Positions 31,040-38,799 of a DNA stretch of 64,000 bases are shown here, in pieces. The DNA is from Accumulibacter jenkinsii. GTDB taxonomy: Bacteria > Pseudomonadota > Gammaproteobacteria > Burkholderiales > Rhodocyclaceae. The stretch covers positions 124,001 to 188,000 of the forward strand of contig JAZKUF010000002.1 of the NCBI GenBank assembly GCA_036625225.1, read 5' to 3'. The translations under genes were made by a program, and so were the position numbers. The notes beneath the pieces were generated by a model, which saw only the letters and a program-made list of their open reading frames with translations, made no database searches and was not told where the DNA came from. How positions within the stretch are numbered: the stretch's first letter is position 1; each line of letters opens with the position of its first letter.

Positions 31040-31831
31040 TCAGAAAGCGCTCTTGATCACCCCGCCATCGACCCGCAGGGCGGCGCCGGTGGTCGCCGAA
31101 GCGAGCGGGCTCGCAATATAGGTCACCAGCGACGCCACCTCCTCGGGCGTCGCAAAACGCTGGATCAGGGACGTCGGTCGGACCTGGGCAAAGAAGGCCT
31201 TCTCGAATTCTTCGAACGACTGTCCCTGCGCCTCGGCCAGCGCCTCGACGAAATCGTTCACCCCGCGCGATCGGGTCGGCCCCGGCAGGATGCTGTTGAC
31301 CGTGATGCCGGTGCCGGCGAGCGATTCGGCGAGGCCGCGCGAAACCGCCAGCTGAGCCGTCTTGGTGACCCCGTAGTGGATCATCTCGGCGGGAATCTGA
31401 ACGCCGCTTTCGCTCGAAATGAAGATGATCCGGCCCCAGTTGGCGCGCCGCATCGCCGGCAGGCAGAGACGGGCGAGGCGGACACCGCTCAGCACGTTGG
31501 TGGCAAAGAACCTCATCCAGTCGACGTCGGGGATCTCGGCAAATGGCGTGGGCTCGAAGATGCCGAGATTGTTGACCAGGATTTCGATGTCGGGATTCTC
31601 CCGCACCAGCGCCTCGGCGGCATCGGCAGTGGCGAGATCGCCGGCGAACCCCAGCACGTCGCTGCCGGTGGCCGAGCGGATGGTCGACACGGCAGCGTCC
31701 ACGGCGGCCTGGGTGCGGCCATTGACGATCACCCGGGCGCCTTCGGCGGCGAGCCCGACGGCGATGGCGTAACCGATTCCCGCCGTGCTGCCGGAGACCA
31801 GCGCCAGCCTGTTCTTGAGTTTCATGTCCAT
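31040..31831 (-). CDS. Short-chain dehydrogenase/reductase (SDR)
   Basis: 263 residues, classical SDR. Cofactor motif SGSTAGIG near residue 14 (Arg at GRT suggests NADP(H)), NNLG in place of the usual NNAG, catalytic Ser in SSES and YGVTK giving Tyr-x-x-x-Lys. The C-terminus VDGGVIKS is typical. The substrate is unknown. It is read on the minus strand beside the dioxygenase gene, 77 bp apart, and may form an operon with it. Confidence 0.9.
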   Translation of the reverse strand: MDMKLKNRLALVSGSTAGIGYAIAVGLAAEGARVIVNGRTQAAVDAAVSTIRSATGSDVLGFAGDLATADAAEALVRENPDIEILVNNLGIFEPTPFAEIPDVDWMRFFATNVLSGVRLARLCLPAMRRANWGRIIFISSESGVQIPAEMIHYGVTKTAQLAVSRGLAESLAGTGITVNSILPGPTRSRGVNDFVEALAEAQGQSFEEFEKAFFAQVRPTSLIQRFATPEEVASLVTYIASPLASATTGAALRVDGGVIKSAF

Positions 31832-31908
31832 CAGAAGATCCTTTCAGTGAGGACTTCCAGCCCCTGAATGGTGCGGCGGCGGAAGGGAATGGGGATCAGG
31901 AGGGTCGC

Positions 31909-32721
31909 TCAATCCGGCTGCTGCGGGCCGCCCGAACGGGCATCGCCGAACAGATACGACTCCATCGACAGCATGCCATGAACGACGCCGCCGCGCAGCA
32001 CATGCACCGGGGCATCCGGGGCGGCAGCACCGGCGGCCACCAGCAGCGGCAGGAAATGTTCGGGCGTTGGATGGGCGCGCATCGCGTGCGGCGCGCGCGC
32101 CAGGATCTCCAGCAGCTGGTGGCGCTTGCCGCGCAGCACGGTGTCGCGCACCCATTCGACGAACTGGTTGACGTACGCTCGCGGCGGCGTGTGACCGGCC
32201 TCGAACTCGTGAAGGTTGTGGGTGAGGCTACCCGAGCCGATGATCAGCACCTCCTCGCCGGCCAGCGGGGCGAGGATCGATCCCAGGCGCCAGGCCGCGG
32301 CGGCATCGAGCCGCGCCGGCATCGACACCTGGAAGACCGGCACGTCGGCATCGGGAAAGAGGTGGAGGAGCGGCACCCAGGCGCCGTGGTCGAGGCCCCG
32401 CGATTCGTCCTCGATCACCGGCCAGACGTTGGCCGCAAGCAGCAGCTTTGCCGCGGCCCGCGCCAGCGCCGGATGCCCCGGTGCGGGGTAGCGCAGTTCC
32501 TCCAGGGCCGGCGGGAAGCCGCTGAAGTCATGGATCGTCGGCGGTGCCGCCGCGGTCGTGACCGCAATCCCGGAGGTCGTCCAGTGCGGTGAGACGATCA
32601 GTATCGCCTGTGGACGCGTCAACTCCTGACCGAGCGCCTGCAGCTGGCGCCCTGCCTGACCGGGATCGATGGCGTAGGTCGGCGCGCCGTGGGAGATGAA
32701 GAGGCTGGGAAAAGGGGGCAT
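31909..32721 (-). CDS. Extradiol ring-cleavage dioxygenase, class III (DODA/YgiD type)
   Basis: 270 residues from the ATG at 32721 (MPPFPSLFISHGAP) with AAAGGAAA upstream. LigB-family metal ligands are visible: His in ISHGAP, His in VSPHW, and His in GLDHGAWVPL; GSGSLTHNL is also conserved. Single-chain homologues open the ring of catechol-type compounds such as DOPA. The in-frame extension upstream contains a tandem repeat and is not coding. Confidence 0.9.
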   Translation of the reverse strand: MPPFPSLFISHGAPTYAIDPGQAGRQLQALGQELTRPQAILIVSPHWTTSGIAVTTAAAPPTIHDFSGFPPALEELRYPAPGHPALARAAAKLLLAANVWPVIEDESRGLDHGAWVPLLHLFPDADVPVFQVSMPARLDAAAAWRLGSILAPLAGEEVLIIGSGSLTHNLHEFEAGHTPPRAYVNQFVEWVRDTVLRGKRHQLLEILARAPHAMRAHPTPEHFLPLLVAAGAAAPDAPVHVLRGGVVHGMLSMESYLFGDARSGGPQQPD

Positions 32722-32747
32722 GGAATTTCCTTTCAAGGGGTGGCACG

Positions 32748-32775
32748 GGTGCCAGGTGCCAGGTGCCAGGTGCCA
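32748..32775. repeat. 7-bp tandem repeat, four copies
   Basis: GGTGCCA four times in a row without error, just upstream of the dioxygenase ribosome site. Probably a replication-slippage tract; copy number may vary between strains. Confidence 0.9.
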
Positions 32776-32895
32776 GGCGGCGCGCAGGTTTTTGTGACTC
32801 CCATGCCCTCCGTGAATTCCCGAAAGCCGCCCTGTCGGGTCACGCGTCCCGCGTGACCCCACTTGCCTGAGGCAGGCGCTCGCACCTGCTGGCTG

Positions 32896-34341
32896 TTACT
32901 GGCTGGTGGACCTCAGGGAAAAGCGAAAGCCCTGGGAGTCGTAGCGGTCGTCGCGGAGCCTCGCGCTGCGGTACGCGGAGCGCAGCCCCCTGGCTCCGCC
33001 GGCCCACGAGCCGCCGCGCACGACGCGGGAGGCTAGGCTCTCCGGGCCACGTGGATCCTCGCGTATCTCGTCGTCGTATTCACGCTGCCCGTCGGCACAC
33101 CACTCCCAGACGTTGCCGTGCATCTCGTAGAGACCCCAGTCGTTCGGCGCAAAGGACTTCACCGCCACGGTCTTCTGCCGGTCCTGGCCTTTCCTGCCGC
33201 CTGCACAAGGGTAGTTTCCATCATAATTGGCCTGCTCCGGACTGATGGTTGCGCCAGAACTGAACGGCGTGTCGCTCCCCGCCCGGCACGCGCACTCCCA
33301 CTCGGCCTCGGTCGGCAAGTCTGCAACCACACCCGGCAGTCGTGCCGAAACGCGTTCGAGGAAATGCCTCACGTCATCCCACGATACCTGCTCGACCGGG
33401 TTCCGGACGTCGCCCTGAAAACGGCTCGGGTTCTTCCCGCCCATCACCGCCCGCCACAGCGCCTGCGTGCACGCGGTGTCTGCGAGCCACAAACCCTTGT
33501 TCAGTCGCACGCGATGGCGCGGCCCTTCGTCATCATTTCGTTGAGGTTCATCTGCGGGCGACCCCATCATGAATTCACCAGGCTCGATCCAGCGAAAGCG
33601 CTGGACGACGCCGGCGAAGTCGACGTCGAGATAGAGACCCTGGCCGTCGCGCGCCAGATCCTTGGCCCACAGCGGGCGTTGCGGAGGCGCCGGGGAATAA
33701 TCCGGGCGGCCGCCGGGAATGGGCGGGAAAGCCTGCTGAGTGCGCAAGGTCTCCCAGTTGTCCTGCAGGTAACGGTGCAGCTTCTGAAGTTCGGTCATTG
33801 CCGGCGCAGCGACGGGCTTCGGTTTCGGCAACGGTGACTCGACGATCGGCTCGCTGGTCGCTGCCGGCGCCTGCCGATGCAGGGCCTGCCGATGCAGCGC
33901 CCTGAGAACCTTGATCCTCAGATCATCGGCAGTGGTGAACTGCGCCGCCCTCGGAAGGTCGTTCTCCCCGGACGACAGGCGCGCGCGGAAGGCTTCGATC
34001 CGCTGGGGATCGTTTTCCCGGGTGAAAAGGTCGGTAAAAGAGGTCAGGACGGCGCCGACTTTTCTCACAAACATGAAGCAAGGCAGACCCGCTGCCCTTG
34101 CCGCGTCGAATTCCAGTTCGGTGATCGACTTCTCCTGTCCCGGCGGAACAAACCCATAGCGCATGCCGACGATGCCGATGTGGATCGCGCACGAGGCAAC
34201 GTCGCCGATGCAGCTTTGCCAGAGTGGTCGCGGGTCGGCCTCATAGCTCTCGACGACCGTGTAGTCGCCGCTCAGGGCATCCTTCACCGCCCGCCGTTCG
34301 TCCTCCAGGTCGGACAGGGTCGAAGACAGATAGACTCGCAT
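32896..34341 (-). CDS. DUF4062 - formylglycine-generating-enzyme-fold (SUMF1) fusion protein
   Basis: 481 residues from ATG 34341 (MRVYLSSTLSDLEDERRAV), with GGAG nine bases upstream. Residues 1-~130 are DUF4062 (SSTLSDLEDERRAV, GIVGMRYGFVPPG, SITELEFDAA), a domain found at the front of NACHT proteins and related to TIR-like folds. A Pro/Ala linker follows, then an FGE/SUMF1 domain from ~270 (GEFMMGSP, NPVEQVSWDDVRHFLERV, LPTEAEWECACRAG, EMHGNVWEWC, RVVRGGSW ... QGFRFSLR). Without a sulfatase nearby it is more likely a ligand-binding C-type-lectin-like domain than a maturase. Divergent from gor. Possible role in a conflict or signalling pathway is inference. Confidence 0.85.
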   Translation of the reverse strand: MRVYLSSTLSDLEDERRAVKDALSGDYTVVESYEADPRPLWQSCIGDVASCAIHIGIVGMRYGFVPPGQEKSITELEFDAARAAGLPCFMFVRKVGAVLTSFTDLFTRENDPQRIEAFRARLSSGENDLPRAAQFTTADDLRIKVLRALHRQALHRQAPAATSEPIVESPLPKPKPVAAPAMTELQKLHRYLQDNWETLRTQQAFPPIPGGRPDYSPAPPQRPLWAKDLARDGQGLYLDVDFAGVVQRFRWIEPGEFMMGSPADEPQRNDDEGPRHRVRLNKGLWLADTACTQALWRAVMGGKNPSRFQGDVRNPVEQVSWDDVRHFLERVSARLPGVVADLPTEAEWECACRAGSDTPFSSGATISPEQANYDGNYPCAGGRKGQDRQKTVAVKSFAPNDWGLYEMHGNVWEWCADGQREYDDEIREDPRGPESLASRVVRGGSWAGGARGLRSAYRSARLRDDRYDSQGFRFSLRSTSQ

Positions 34342-34782
34342 GCCTTGCTGCTCCAATGGTAAGCCGTCCAGCGCACCCGGCTCTGGTGTACGCACGATCA
34401 TGCGGTTTCCTGACCGGCAGGCGCTGGGGGTCGCGCCGGCGGCAGGCATCTTTCAGGCAGAGGTGGCCTGCGACGAAGAGCGGCCGGGACAGCAGTTCAC
34501 CCGTGCGGGAAAAGGTTGCAGGCCCGGTTGCAGGACCGGTCGCAGTCCCCTTCGCCGAATGCGGGAGACTATACCATGGGGATGAACCCGAAGGCACGCA
34601 GGACCGCAAGGGCGCAAGGACGGATTGATCCTCGCCAACTGGCGAATCAGGAAGCTGGGCAGACGGATCGCCCGATGAATCGGGCTCCTACAAGGGTCGT
34701 GGGGAGGTTCCGCGGCATGCTTCCGTCGGGAAGCATCGCCAAGCCTGTTAGACTGCGGCATCCCAATCAAAAGGAGCAAGCG
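34342..34782. other. Non-coding gap between the DUF4062-FGE gene and gor
   Basis: No gene seen. It holds two perfect small inverted repeats: CCCGAT-GA-ATCGGG at 34671-34684 and ATGCTTCC-GTCG-GGAAGCAT at 34717-34736. The first is followed by GCTCCTACAAGG, wording common to dispersed bacterial repeats. Promoters of the two divergent genes should be here but none is clear. Confidence 0.6.
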
Positions 34783-36150
34783 GTGCACAATCCTGACTAT
34801 GACTATGACCTGTTCGTCATCGGTGCCGGCTCGGGGGGGGTCAGGGCCGCGCGCATGGCGGCGGGTTTTGGCGCCCGGGTCGCGATCGCCGAAGAGCGTT
34901 ATCTGGGAGGCACCTGCGTGAACGTCGGTTGCGTGCCGAAGAAACTGTACGTCTACGCGGCCGAATTCGGCAAAGCGTTCAAGGATGCCCGCAACTTTGG
35001 CTGGGATGCGAAGATGCCCGCTTTCGACTGGGCCACCCTGCGCGACAACAAGAAAGCAGAAATATCCCGCCTCAACACCGTCTATGAAAAGCTGTTGACG
35101 GGGTCGCAGGCACGGCTGATCAACGGCCGTGCCCGAATCGTCGGGCCTCATGCGGTGGCGGTCGGCGATGAGCGCCATACGGCAGACAAGATCCTCATCG
35201 CTACCGGCGGCTGGCCCCATATTCCCGAATTTCCCGGCAGCGAGCTGGCCATCAGTTCAAACGAAGTGTTCGACCTGGAGCAGTTTCCCCAGCGCCTGGC
35301 GATCGTCGGCGGCGGTTACATCGCGGTCGAGTTTGCCGGCATCTTCAATGGCCTCGGTGCCCGGGTCAGCCAGCTCTACCGGGGGCCCCTGTTCCTGCGT
35401 GGCTTCGACACCGACATCCGTGCCCACGCTGCGCAGGAAATCCGCAAGAGCGGCGTAGACCTGCGCTTCGAGGTCAATGTGCAGTCGATCACCGCCGTCG
35501 CCGGTGGCCTGCAGGTCGCGCTGACCGATGACAGCACGATCGAAGTCGATGCGGTGCTCTACGCCACGGGCCGTAAGGCCCACCTGCAAGGCCTGGGGCT
35601 GGAGAGCGTGAACGTGCGGTTGAGCGATGCCGGAACGATCGAGGTCGACGATGAATACTGCACCTCCGAACCGGGCATTTTCGCCCTCGGGGATGTGACC
35701 GGCGGCATCGAGCTGACGCCGGTCGCGCTGGCGGAAGGGATGTCCTTCGCCCGCCGCCAGTTCGGCGGGCTGGAAAACACCGTCGATTACGAGTTCATCC
35801 CGACGGCCGTCTTCTGTCAGCCGAATATCGGCACGGTCGGCTTTACCGAGGACGAGGCCCGCGCCAGGTTCGGGCAGATCCGCCTGTTCAAATCGACCTT
35901 CAAGCCGATGAAACACAGCCTCAGCGGGCGAGACGAAAAAACCTTCATGAAGCTGATCGTCGACCAGGCCAGCGACCGGGTCGTCGGCGCCCACATGATT
36001 GGGCCCGATGCGGGCGAGATCATGCAGGGCATCGCCATTGCCATGCGCGCGGGGGCGACCAAAGCCGTCTTCGACACGACCATCGGCATTCACCCCACGG
36101 CTGCCGAGGAATTCGTCACCATGCGCGAGGTCTGGCAGGAAGACGACTGA
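34783..36150 (+). CDS. gor: Glutathione-disulfide reductase
   Basis: 455 residues from the GTG at 34783, six bases after AAGGAG. FAD motif IGAGSGGVRAARMA, redox-active disulfide GGTCVNVGCVPKK, NAD(P)H motif IVGGGYIAVEFAGIF, and the dimer-interface end HPTAAEE with the catalytic His. CVNVGCVPKK and the C-terminal wording identify glutathione reductase rather than lipoamide dehydrogenase. It keeps glutathione reduced in the cytoplasm. Convergent with a Prx5-type peroxiredoxin that can use thiols it maintains. Confidence 0.93.
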   Translation: MHNPDYDYDLFVIGAGSGGVRAARMAAGFGARVAIAEERYLGGTCVNVGCVPKKLYVYAAEFGKAFKDARNFGWDAKMPAFDWATLRDNKKAEISRLNTVYEKLLTGSQARLINGRARIVGPHAVAVGDERHTADKILIATGGWPHIPEFPGSELAISSNEVFDLEQFPQRLAIVGGGYIAVEFAGIFNGLGARVSQLYRGPLFLRGFDTDIRAHAAQEIRKSGVDLRFEVNVQSITAVAGGLQVALTDDSTIEVDAVLYATGRKAHLQGLGLESVNVRLSDAGTIEVDDEYCTSEPGIFALGDVTGGIELTPVALAEGMSFARRQFGGLENTVDYEFIPTAVFCQPNIGTVGFTEDEARARFGQIRLFKSTFKPMKHSLSGRDEKTFMKLIVDQASDRVVGAHMIGPDAGEIMQGIAIAMRAGATKAVFDTTIGIHPTAAEEFVTMREVWQEDD

Positions 36151-36207
36151 GCGCCGCGGCCGCCGGGAAGGCGAGGCTGGCCCCTTCCCTGGCCTGCGCT
36201 GTTGCGG

Positions 36208-36732
36208 TTAACGGCTCTTCAGATAGTTCAGCATGGTGTCGGCGTCGGAGACTTCGAAGGGGTCGCTCGCGCAGTTGTCCACGAAACCGGGTTCTGAAAA
36301 TAGCTGCTTGATTTCTCCGTCTTCGACGTACATCGAATAGCGCCAGCTGCGCTGACCGAAGCCGAGGTTGTGCTTGTCGACCAGCATGCCCATCTTGCGG
36401 GTGAATTCCCCATTGCCATCCGGCAGCAGGAAGACGTTCTTTGCGTTCTGGCTCTTGCCCCACTGGTACATGACGAAAGCGTCGTTGACCGAGACGCAGA
36501 CGATCGCATCGACCCCCTGCGCCTTGAAGTCCTCATGGAGTTCTTCATAGCGCGGCAGATGGGAGGTCGAGCAGGTCGGAGTGAATGCGCCGGGCAGCGA
36601 AAAAACCACGACATTCCTGCCCTTGAAGATTTCGTCGCTGCACAGATCCTTCCACTCGAAGGGGTTTGGCCCGCCCAGAGCGTCATTGCGGACACGGGTT
36701 TTGAAGGTGACGCTGGGGACATGATTGCGCAT
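36208..36732 (-). CDS. Peroxiredoxin (Prx5-type)
   Basis: 174 residues from ATG 36732 (MRNHVPSVTFKTRVRND), with GGAG eight bases upstream. The peroxidatic Cys lies in PGAFTPTCSTSHLPRYEE near residue 58, the Prx5 pattern. CVSVNDAFVMYQWGKSQ and GFGQRSWRYSMYVEDGEI are also family hallmarks. It reduces hydrogen peroxide or organic peroxides, in many relatives with glutathione/glutaredoxin, which fits its gor neighbour (convergent, 57 bp). No glutaredoxin domain is fused. Confidence 0.93.
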   Translation of the reverse strand: MRNHVPSVTFKTRVRNDALGGPNPFEWKDLCSDEIFKGRNVVVFSLPGAFTPTCSTSHLPRYEELHEDFKAQGVDAIVCVSVNDAFVMYQWGKSQNAKNVFLLPDGNGEFTRKMGMLVDKHNLGFGQRSWRYSMYVEDGEIKQLFSEPGFVDNCASDPFEVSDADTMLNYLKSR

Positions 36733-36905
36733 CTTGATTCTCCATCGTTGGGTTGAGACATTCGGGAAATGACCGGCTCCCGCCTGGCGAGCCAGAATCG
36801 TTGCCGGAGGCACCGGCGGCAAAAGGCCAATCGCGGCAGGCGAGCGGGCCGGCAAATATCCCCTTGCGCATGGGCCCGCGTCGCGTGGGCGCAGACGTCG
36901 CTGCG

Positions 36906-37427
36906 TCAGCTCCTGATCCGCAGCTGGCCGAGGTAGTCCCGCTTGCCGAGCGGCACGCCCTGGATGCGTAGGATGTCGTAGGCAGTGGTCGCGTGGAAAT
37001 AGAGATTCGGCAGCGAGAACGACATCAGAAAATCTTCGGCGACAAACGGGATGTCGCGTTCGCCCAGCCTGAACACGAGCTCCCTGCCCTGCATCGCGGC
37101 GACCGTTTCAGGCGATAGCGCCTGCAGCGTCGTGCGCGCATCGTCGATGATCTTCTGCAGGGCCGCGTAGTCCTGTTTCGCGACGCCGGAAGGCGGCATG
37201 AAGACGCCGGATTGCACGCCGTCGATGGCGCCTCGGGAGTGGTGCGCCACTGACATGATCTGAAAGCGGAAGGGCAGCATGTCCGGACAGAGACGCATCT
37301 CGACCAGGTCGTTGGGATCGATTCCGGCCGCCTGACAATGGCGCGCGCCCTTGTCGAGAAAGCCCGAGACCGCGCCGAGCACCTGCAGAAACGAGGCGAC
37401 GCTGAGGTCGTACAGCGGAATGGCCAT
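36906..37427 (-). CDS. DUF1993 family protein
   Basis: 173 residues from ATG 37427 (MAIPLYDLSVASFLQVLGAV), preceded by GGAGG at eight bases. All-helical; HCQAAGIDPNDLVEMRL, MLPFRFQIMSVAHHSRGAI and LPNLYFHATTAYDILR are typical of DUF1993, which is related to the DinB four-helix fold. Function unknown. Single gene. Confidence 0.88.
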   Translation of the reverse strand: MAIPLYDLSVASFLQVLGAVSGFLDKGARHCQAAGIDPNDLVEMRLCPDMLPFRFQIMSVAHHSRGAIDGVQSGVFMPPSGVAKQDYAALQKIIDDARTTLQALSPETVAAMQGRELVFRLGERDIPFVAEDFLMSFSLPNLYFHATTAYDILRIQGVPLGKRDYLGQLRIRS

Positions 37428-37669
37428 GGGTGTTACCTCCGTCATCCTGAAATCGAAAATCGTCGATGGACCCGGCCCGCCCATTGCGCTCGGCGGTCCC
37501 AGGTGGCTGCCGGAGTATAGGAGCCCCCAGCGAGCGACGTCAATCGCGAACTCGTGGGCCGGCACCCGGCGAAGAAAGCGGTCATCGATTTCAGCCTCGG
37601 GGATGTCGAGGGTAAGATGCGGGCAACGGCATTTTCCATCAGCGCCGCAGATGACCGACTGGCCCACGC

Positions 37670-38599
37670 ATGACGAACCTTCCATCGACTGAGCGCGAAC
37701 CAACCGCTGCCCACCGGCGCGTGCGCCAAACCACCCCCGGCACGATCAGGCGTGCGGGCGACTCCTGGCCGGCCTCTCCCGACCTCGCGGCGCCGCAGCC
37801 AGGGGCGTTCGGGGGGATTGTCCAGCGCTGGCGGGGCGCCACCGGGGTCGGTCTCCTCTGCGCCTTCCTGGCGGGCTGCAGTGGTCTGCCGGTAGCTCCG
37901 GGGGAACGTACCGTGGTGGTCCCCTCCCCCAACCACAATGCCCGCCGGCCGAACTTCGTGGTCCTTCACGACACCGCCAGCGGCACCGTCGAACGGGCCC
38001 TCAAGGTGCTCACCGATCCGGCCCGCAGCGTCAGCGCGCACTACCTGATCGGCCGCGACGGCACCCTCTACCAGCTGGTCGACGAAGACCGGCGCGCCTG
38101 GCACGCGGGAGCTTCCTGGTGGGCCGGGCAGACCGATCTCAATTCGGCGTCGATCGGCATCGAGCTCGACAACACCGGCGCCGAACCCTACCCGGAAGCC
38201 CAGATCGTCCGTCTCCTGGAGGTCCTGAAAGGCCTGAAGGAACGTTACCGGATTCCGGCGAGCAACTTCATCGGTCACGGCGACGTCGCCCCGCGGCGAA
38301 AGGTCGATCCGAGTCGCTACTTCCCGTGGCAGCGTCTGGCGAGCGAGGGCTTTGGTCTGTGGTGCCGCGAAAACGCCTTGGTGGCCCTGCCCGATCCTGC
38401 CGATCCTGCCGATCCTGCCGATCCTGGCGACCAGCTGCTGGCCCTCGAAGTCATCGGTTACGATGTCTCGAACCCGGCCGCCGCGCTGGCAGCCTTTCGG
38501 CGGCACTTTCTCGGCACGGATGCGCAGGGCGAAGTCAGCGCGGCGGAACGCCAGCTGATGCGCTGCCTCGCGCGCGAAAAGCGCCCGCCAGCCCCCTGA
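37670..38599 (+). CDS. N-acetylmuramoyl-L-alanine amidase (AmpD/AmiD type), putative lipoprotein
   Basis: Amidase_2 domain: VVLHDTASGTVERAL with the first zinc His, SAHYLIGRDGTLYQLVDE, RRAWHAGASWW, SIGIELDNTG, and FIGHGDVAPRRKVDPS with the final zinc ligands. It cleaves the lactyl-amide bond of murein or muropeptides. A lipobox-like LLCAFLAGCSG lies about 60 residues after the ATG at 37670. That is too far for a normal signal peptide, so the true start may be later, but no good codon was found. A 9-bp repeat (CCGATCCTG, four copies, 38391-38426) encodes DPADPADPAD. Bordered by the moaA relic at its 3' end. Confidence 0.88.
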   Translation: MTNLPSTEREPTAAHRRVRQTTPGTIRRAGDSWPASPDLAAPQPGAFGGIVQRWRGATGVGLLCAFLAGCSGLPVAPGERTVVVPSPNHNARRPNFVVLHDTASGTVERALKVLTDPARSVSAHYLIGRDGTLYQLVDEDRRAWHAGASWWAGQTDLNSASIGIELDNTGAEPYPEAQIVRLLEVLKGLKERYRIPASNFIGHGDVAPRRKVDPSRYFPWQRLASEGFGLWCRENALVALPDPADPADPADPGDQLLALEVIGYDVSNPAAALAAFRRHFLGTDAQGEVSAAERQLMRCLAREKRPPAP

Positions 38600-38611
38600 A
38601 AGCGCCTCTCG

Positions 38612-38799
38612 TTACCCGCTGTCGACGATCCGGTGGCTGAGCTGCGAATCGTTCCGGGGGTCGCGCAGCGGGGCCGGCAAATCGACGCCGTTGGCAGCGA
38701 ACAGGCAGGGATGGCGTTTGCCGTCGGTCGTCAGGCGAATCCGGCGGCAGCCGTGACAGTAAGCCTGCATCACCGACGCGCTGACGCCGATCCCGCCGC
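38612..38799 (-). pseudogene. moaA relic: C-terminal fragment of GTP 3',8-cyclase
   Basis: Minus-strand translation just after the nasA stop gives SGGIGVSASVMQAYCHGC, then RRIRLTTDGKRHPCLF and VDLPAPLR. The CX2CX13C spacing and RLTTDGK..CLF are the C-terminal iron-sulfur site of MoaA. The radical-SAM N-terminal two thirds are missing, and the last residues no longer match the family. MoaA makes the molybdopterin precursor that nasA needs, so this looks like a deletion remnant at the end of the nitrate operon. Confidence 0.75.
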
